Origin: Saksenaea vasiformis B4078
Taxonomy: Eukaryota; Mucoromycota; Mucoromycetes; Mucorales; Saksenaeaceae
DNA: 64,000 nt
Direction: 5' to 3'
Assembly: GCA_000697055.1 (NCBI GenBank)
Contig: JNDT01001564.1
Span: 1-64,000 of the forward strand
In this document: one piece after another, positions 59,801-64,000 of the stretch
Position numbering within the stretch: position 1 is the first letter of the stretch
How the letters are laid out: each line of letters opens with the position of its first letter
The notes under the pieces: generated by a model
The model's input: only the letters and a program-made list of their open reading frames with translations
What the model was told of the DNA's origin: nothing
The model's database searches: none
Position numbers and translations under genes: made by a program

Positions 59801-62028
59801 AGTTGTTCACCCAGTTGGCAAGCGGGTGTTTCCAGTAACGGTTTTAACTCCGGTACCAAGTTGGCCAGCAGCTCGATGTTGCAAAACTGGGCTCCTAGTG
59901 AATCTTTCAGGTGATCGTAAAACAGGTCGATTTCTTCTTCCGACTCTGATAAGATTTGTTGCAGAATTTGGGAAAGTGATCGCAAGATGCAACCGTAAGG
60001 TATCTTTTGCCGGGAATCAAATTTAGTGGTCGCGACGTATCTGCGGTGGTCATGAACTTATCATTTCTTCAATAAGCAATTTACTTACCCGCTTTGTCTC
60101 GCGACATTTTGTACAGCACTCAGTAGGGTGGATTTGCCTACAGTGGAATCAGGATGCCTACATAATCTATGTCACCGTGTCCTCTTGCGACATACCGATA
60201 CCACCAGGTCCATAGACAGCAATAATTTCAACGCCTTGCTTTTTTTGGCCCAAGACTCTGCTATTACCGCTGGATCCTTCGCTTCCGTCGAGACCACTGC
60301 AATAGCTTGGTGATGCAACTGATTTTCCTCCTAGACCGCTGGTTATTTCGGCTGTTGATAAATCGCTGGCGGTGTCAGGGGTAGTTGTACTGTTGGTCTG
60401 AGTTTCATTAGAGGGTATGATAGAATGTACATAAGAGCGTTCACGACGGCGGCATATGGAAGATCTAAAAATAGCTGCGACATTTTCAATGATACAAGTC
60501 ATTTCGGCGATAATGCTTTGGCGGCCGTAGATTTGTTTAGGAAGGGTAAATACGGACGCAATATCATGCTGGGCGAGAGGAAATGGGACGATGGACTAAT
60601 AAAAAAAATTCAGGGAAATCCAGCTGTTGTTCCAGCCACAATTGAACGTACCTCCGATGAGGTCTCATTAGTATTTGTCAGCTGACTTAAGCATTGTTTA
60701 AGATCGGCCCTGACACCATATGCGCTGCTGTATCGTTCATCAGGAGACTAGTACAATGGTTAACCCGGAAAGCTTCTCCGTACTGTCCCGTTTTCCCTCC
60801 CTGCCATTTTCTCTCTTTTTCTTCATTTTCATTCTCTTTTCTCTTTTTACCTTGGCTACCATTCTGTCGATAATTCTCGCAATTACTTCTGATACATTTA
60901 GTTGAATTTCGCTAACCAGGGGGAGTTTTTTACTGAGAATGCCATTTAAAATTTCTAGGGGGCCACCATCAAACGGGTTACGTCCTGTGAGTAATACGAA
61001 AAAGACGATTCCCAGAGAATAAATATCCGACCGATGATCTGGCACATAGGTCGTACGGCCGGTCTGTTCAGGGCTCATGTACACCAGTAGATTTCGTAAC
61101 ATATCCATGGATACTTTGCTGTTTACTGTTTTACGCCAACCTTCGCTCGTTAGATAAGCTTCGAGGGATTTTGTGCCGGAACCAAAATTCCATAATTTGA
61201 CATTGCTCACATCGTCGCCTGACCATTGAAATGCTGAAAGTCTGATTTCTCCATGGACGATGTTGTTGCGGTGAATGAATTCGAGACAATCGGTACATTT
61301 GATAGCGAAACGAAGAAAAGTGCCCAGATCGTAAGTTGTACCCGGAGTTAAATGATCTAAGCGAGGTCTGCCTGGCTCGCTACCAGTAGGAAGGCAGTAA
61401 CGTTGTTTGGCTTCTAAAAGTAATTGATCATAGGTATCTTCATTATGATTTGCTGCTGCTAATTTGCTATTTGAACGCGAAGTTAAGCATTAGATTTACA
61501 ACATTTTTTTTTTTTTTTTTTTTTACCTTTGACCTTCATCTCCATAAATTGCGACAGTTAAACCACTTGGTAAATTAATATAGTCTAAAGGTTGTACTAC
61601 ACAGAATGTCAATGGGGGACCGAAGAAAGAAGAATTAAAATTTTCTGTACCTAAGAAGGCGGGGCCATCGTTTAACTGATAAAGACGTTGCATAATATGA
61701 AACTCGCGTTCGAGTCTCAAGGAAGTTGGAGAAAGTTTTGCAATGACTGGTATTTTGTTTGATATCCTAAATTAATTATCAGCTGACAAGCAAAACAGAA
61801 ATAAGAGGAAAAAAGGGGGGATATGTAGAGAGGAACAAGTAAAAGATACGAAAGAGGGGGTTTTTGGGTAAGGTACCTGTATCCATGAACGATGTCGACA
61901 TTTTCCCCATGAGCTAAACTTGGTGTAGGTGATGCTTTGAAATGATAGCCGGTAATTTGAAGAACATCACCGGCTATACGAAAAGTAGTCGAATCGGCAA
62001 ATGAACCAGAGGAGCCGGAATTCGACAT
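53849..62028 (-). CDS. Hybrid histidine kinase, Mak2/Mak3 (group X) type
   Basis: About 2,317 residues in 22 exons (fission yeast Mak2 2,310, Mak3 2,344): complement(join(53849..53915,53968..54107,54175..54329,54380..55074,55132..55310,55375..55408,55455..55721,55773..55937,55978..56507,56557..56820,56871..57803,57857..58022,58078..58657,58705..59565,59623..59647,59701..60040,60089..60137,60196..60595,60652..60747,60851..61466,61527..61766,61877..62028)). Domains: protein-kinase-like (1-340; YMSPEQTGR present, but HGE at 202-204 and NFG at 224-226 replace HRD and DFG); AAA-type ATPase (GPGGIGKST near 496-504, [10 protein letters not shown] near 630); helical repeats; GAF (about 1590-1740); HisKA ([10 protein letters not shown], His about 1786); HATPase ([22 protein letters not shown]); a degenerate receiver; then a full receiver (VAEDNP, Asp about 2244, TKPLN). 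A cytosolic phosphorelay sensor, related to peroxide sensing in fission yeast. One intron (56821-56870) has a GC donor. Confidence 0.95.
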
Positions 62029-64000
62029 TTGGTAAAGCAATTGAAGAAAGAGAAAAGGTGAAAAAAGGTCGGAGGAACTTTTTTGTGGTGCTCGGCTCGT
62101 CGCAAAAAAGATTTTGCCTGTAGAGTTGTCCACTTGCTTAGCCTCTTCTTTTCTGTATCTCCCTTATTCATCTCATTATTTATGCTCCTTTAATAATAAA
62201 ACAGTGAAGTATTCCTTTCCTCTCCTTTCCCCACGTTTCACTTAGTTCGTGATACGCTAGAGTTGATCCCAGCAGGTGGATCATGTTTATTAATGACTTG
62301 CAGACATGTTTTCTGTCCTTTAACGTGGCATGATCCACCGTTAATTTCGCTATTGCATACGAAATTTTTTATTCCCACAGCTTACCAAAAATGCAGGGAA
62401 ATTAAGGGATGGCTTAACAAAACTTTACCCACTTCTAAACTGATGGTTAATCGTCCGTGCCAAATCTAACATCCGCGCGACAATCGTTCTTGACCAGATG
62501 CCTATTTTCCTGGTCGGAGAAAGAACAAGGTGCTGTCAAAAAAAATAAAATAAAATGTTACCGCAAGCTTCGGCACAGCGGCGGCAACAACTGTCAACTG
62601 TTAACTTTTCATACCCAGCCAACGTCCGCTGATCTCTACCATAACGGACATTGCCAAACATGTGGCATCTACCAATTTCACGAACTATGTGTTACATTTT
62701 CATATCTGCACTATGTTTCCGAAAATGTACATAGATTGTCCAACGTTTTTTTTCATGTTGCGGTGTATATATAGTCTGGATCTTTCATATAGCTCTGCAT
62801 TAGGATTTCTGCATTTTTTTACATTAATGCAATGCTATGATTCAATAAACAATACAATCAGCTCCCGTTTACTTTTTTGTTCGGTTTTCTACTGTACCAC
62901 ATGAAAATAGAGGTTGAGGTCCCTTTGATTCATCACTTCAGAATACTAACTATATCCAGATCCTCATCTGCATCAACTATTCTCCATGCGACCGATCTAG
63001 TGCCCTTTGCGAATACATGCTTAGAAAGCCATTGTTTGCTAGCTTAATGATTCGCCTTTTTGCAAGCATCTCTGCACAGAATGTCGATCTGGTTTTAGGG
63101 CGCGCCGAACTTTATGCTCGCCGGTTGTTGCTGCATAGGAGTTCCTCAGGTCGGTTTATGTGACGCGTTGTTCTATCTGCTTCTCTTTATATGACATTCG
63201 TTCTGTCTCTTTCGAAAATTTCAATTCTCTGCGGTTCATGGTAATAACATGTTGTGGATGATTTACCGTTCCTATACACTGTGTTGAATGTTTCTTTTGG
63301 TGCAATTGTAAATCGTATCGTACACAAGTTTTGGCAGAATAAACGTTAAAAAAAAGGGAAGGTGAATGAAGATAATATGCGCAAAAATTAAAGTTTTGCA
63401 AGAGCTCTAATGTTTTTTTTTGCAGCCCCTCTGCGCAGTCTGCTTAGGCTCCTTTCGGGGAAAGCTTATTTCTTTGCTTGGAACTTGACCACACTGAGGA
63501 AAGGAGGCTGCTGAAGAATAAACAAACTCCTCAAACAACCCTAATACGGACTGGCTCAAGCTTCATTAGCCCTTGTAATTAGGGCTTGTTTTCAAGAAAT
63601 TGACCGTGGCTGCCTTCCCATTCAGTCGTACGCGTAAATCGACATAAACAATGATTTGTTAAACGTAGCATTCAAATGATTACCTTTGTGGAAAGGACTG
63701 CCTCCCTTCTTAGCGATCACTATATGTGTTTCCATACAGCACTGGATGAATGTATCAGAATAAATATCTACAGAGTCGGACCATCCCGTCTGATTGATGA
63801 AATTCGCCATTGGGTAGTTCAATATTGTTATCAATGTTCATCAGCAATTCAACAATCTTAATCCCAATAAGCAGTTGTATAGGCGCAGTGTTAAATAACA
63901 AATCAGGCAGCTAAGCATTGTCGCATAACACGGATCACACAAATAATCCCGAGCATCTAGCTAGAAAATTTGTGGGTCATCTGGAATTTCTACAGCGACA
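62029..64000. other. Upstream of the histidine kinase, no gene seen
   Basis: About 2 kb. The first few hundred bases are the kinase's promoter side. Beyond them, short frames on both strands have no domain. A perfect inverted repeat is listed separately. The frame pair at 63622-63861 is palindromic in layout but unrecognised. Confidence 0.4.
62275..62339. repeat. Perfect 11-bp inverted repeat
   Basis: GGTGGATCATG at 62275-62285 is exactly reversed as CATGATCCACC at 62329-62339 with a 43-base loop. It lies about 250 bases upstream of the histidine-kinase start codon. Confidence 0.8.

Overview
The window is nuclear DNA of a filamentous fungus, most likely an early-diverging one (Mucoromycota, Mucorales-like). 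The basis is many short introns (about 45-75 nt, GT-AG with rare GC-AG), divergent histone pairs with an H2A ending in SQEL, a spliced TALE homeobox gene, a kinesin-4, a TMEM164-type gene, and a hybrid histidine kinase of the very long kinase/ATPase/GAF type known from fission yeast Mak2/Mak3. The placement is an inference from gene content; no rRNA or other species marker is present.

Layout. 0-8.3 kb: an IS630/Tc1-type transposase with one internal stop, the mRNA-export helicase DBP5, then a graveyard of decayed repeats. 8.3-20.5 kb is a housekeeping block: polyubiquitin (3 units), a RhoGAP-like protein, a TALE homeodomain protein, a kinesin-4 and ribosomal protein uL4. 20.5-26.3 kb is sparse and holds an arrestin-fold protein. 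26.3-28.7 kb is TYW1 (wybutosine synthesis). 28.7-35.3 kb is a nest of decayed mobile elements: two outward-facing IS630-like relics, a MULE relic, and a gag-like ORF ending in a canonical -1 slippery heptamer. 35.9-36.9 kb is a TMEM164-like membrane protein. 38.8-47.9 kb is the histone region (H2B<>H2A, H3<>H4 and a second, protein-identical H2A), with a small unrecognised spliced gene and a disordered acidic protein. 49.0-49.7 kb is ribosomal protein uL15. 50.0-53.4 kb is a composite transposon with a decayed transposase and a divergent accessory gene. 53.8-62.0 kb is one 22-exon gene for a hybrid histidine kinase of about 2,317 residues. 62-64 kb shows no gene.

For eight genes I rebuilt exon-intron structures by hand from splice sites, reading phase and family homology (DBP5, RhoGAP-like, homeobox, kinesin, uL4, arrestin-like, TYW1, TMEM164-like, plus uL15 and the histidine kinase). 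In each the coding lengths sum to a multiple of three. Joined coordinates are in the evidence fields. Two ribosomal-protein genes isolate their ATG in a three-base coding exon, and two introns use GC donors. The most unusual material is the small spliced gene at 40.4 kb with decayed relatives elsewhere in the window, the gag frameshift site, and the two-gene transposon at 50-53 kb.
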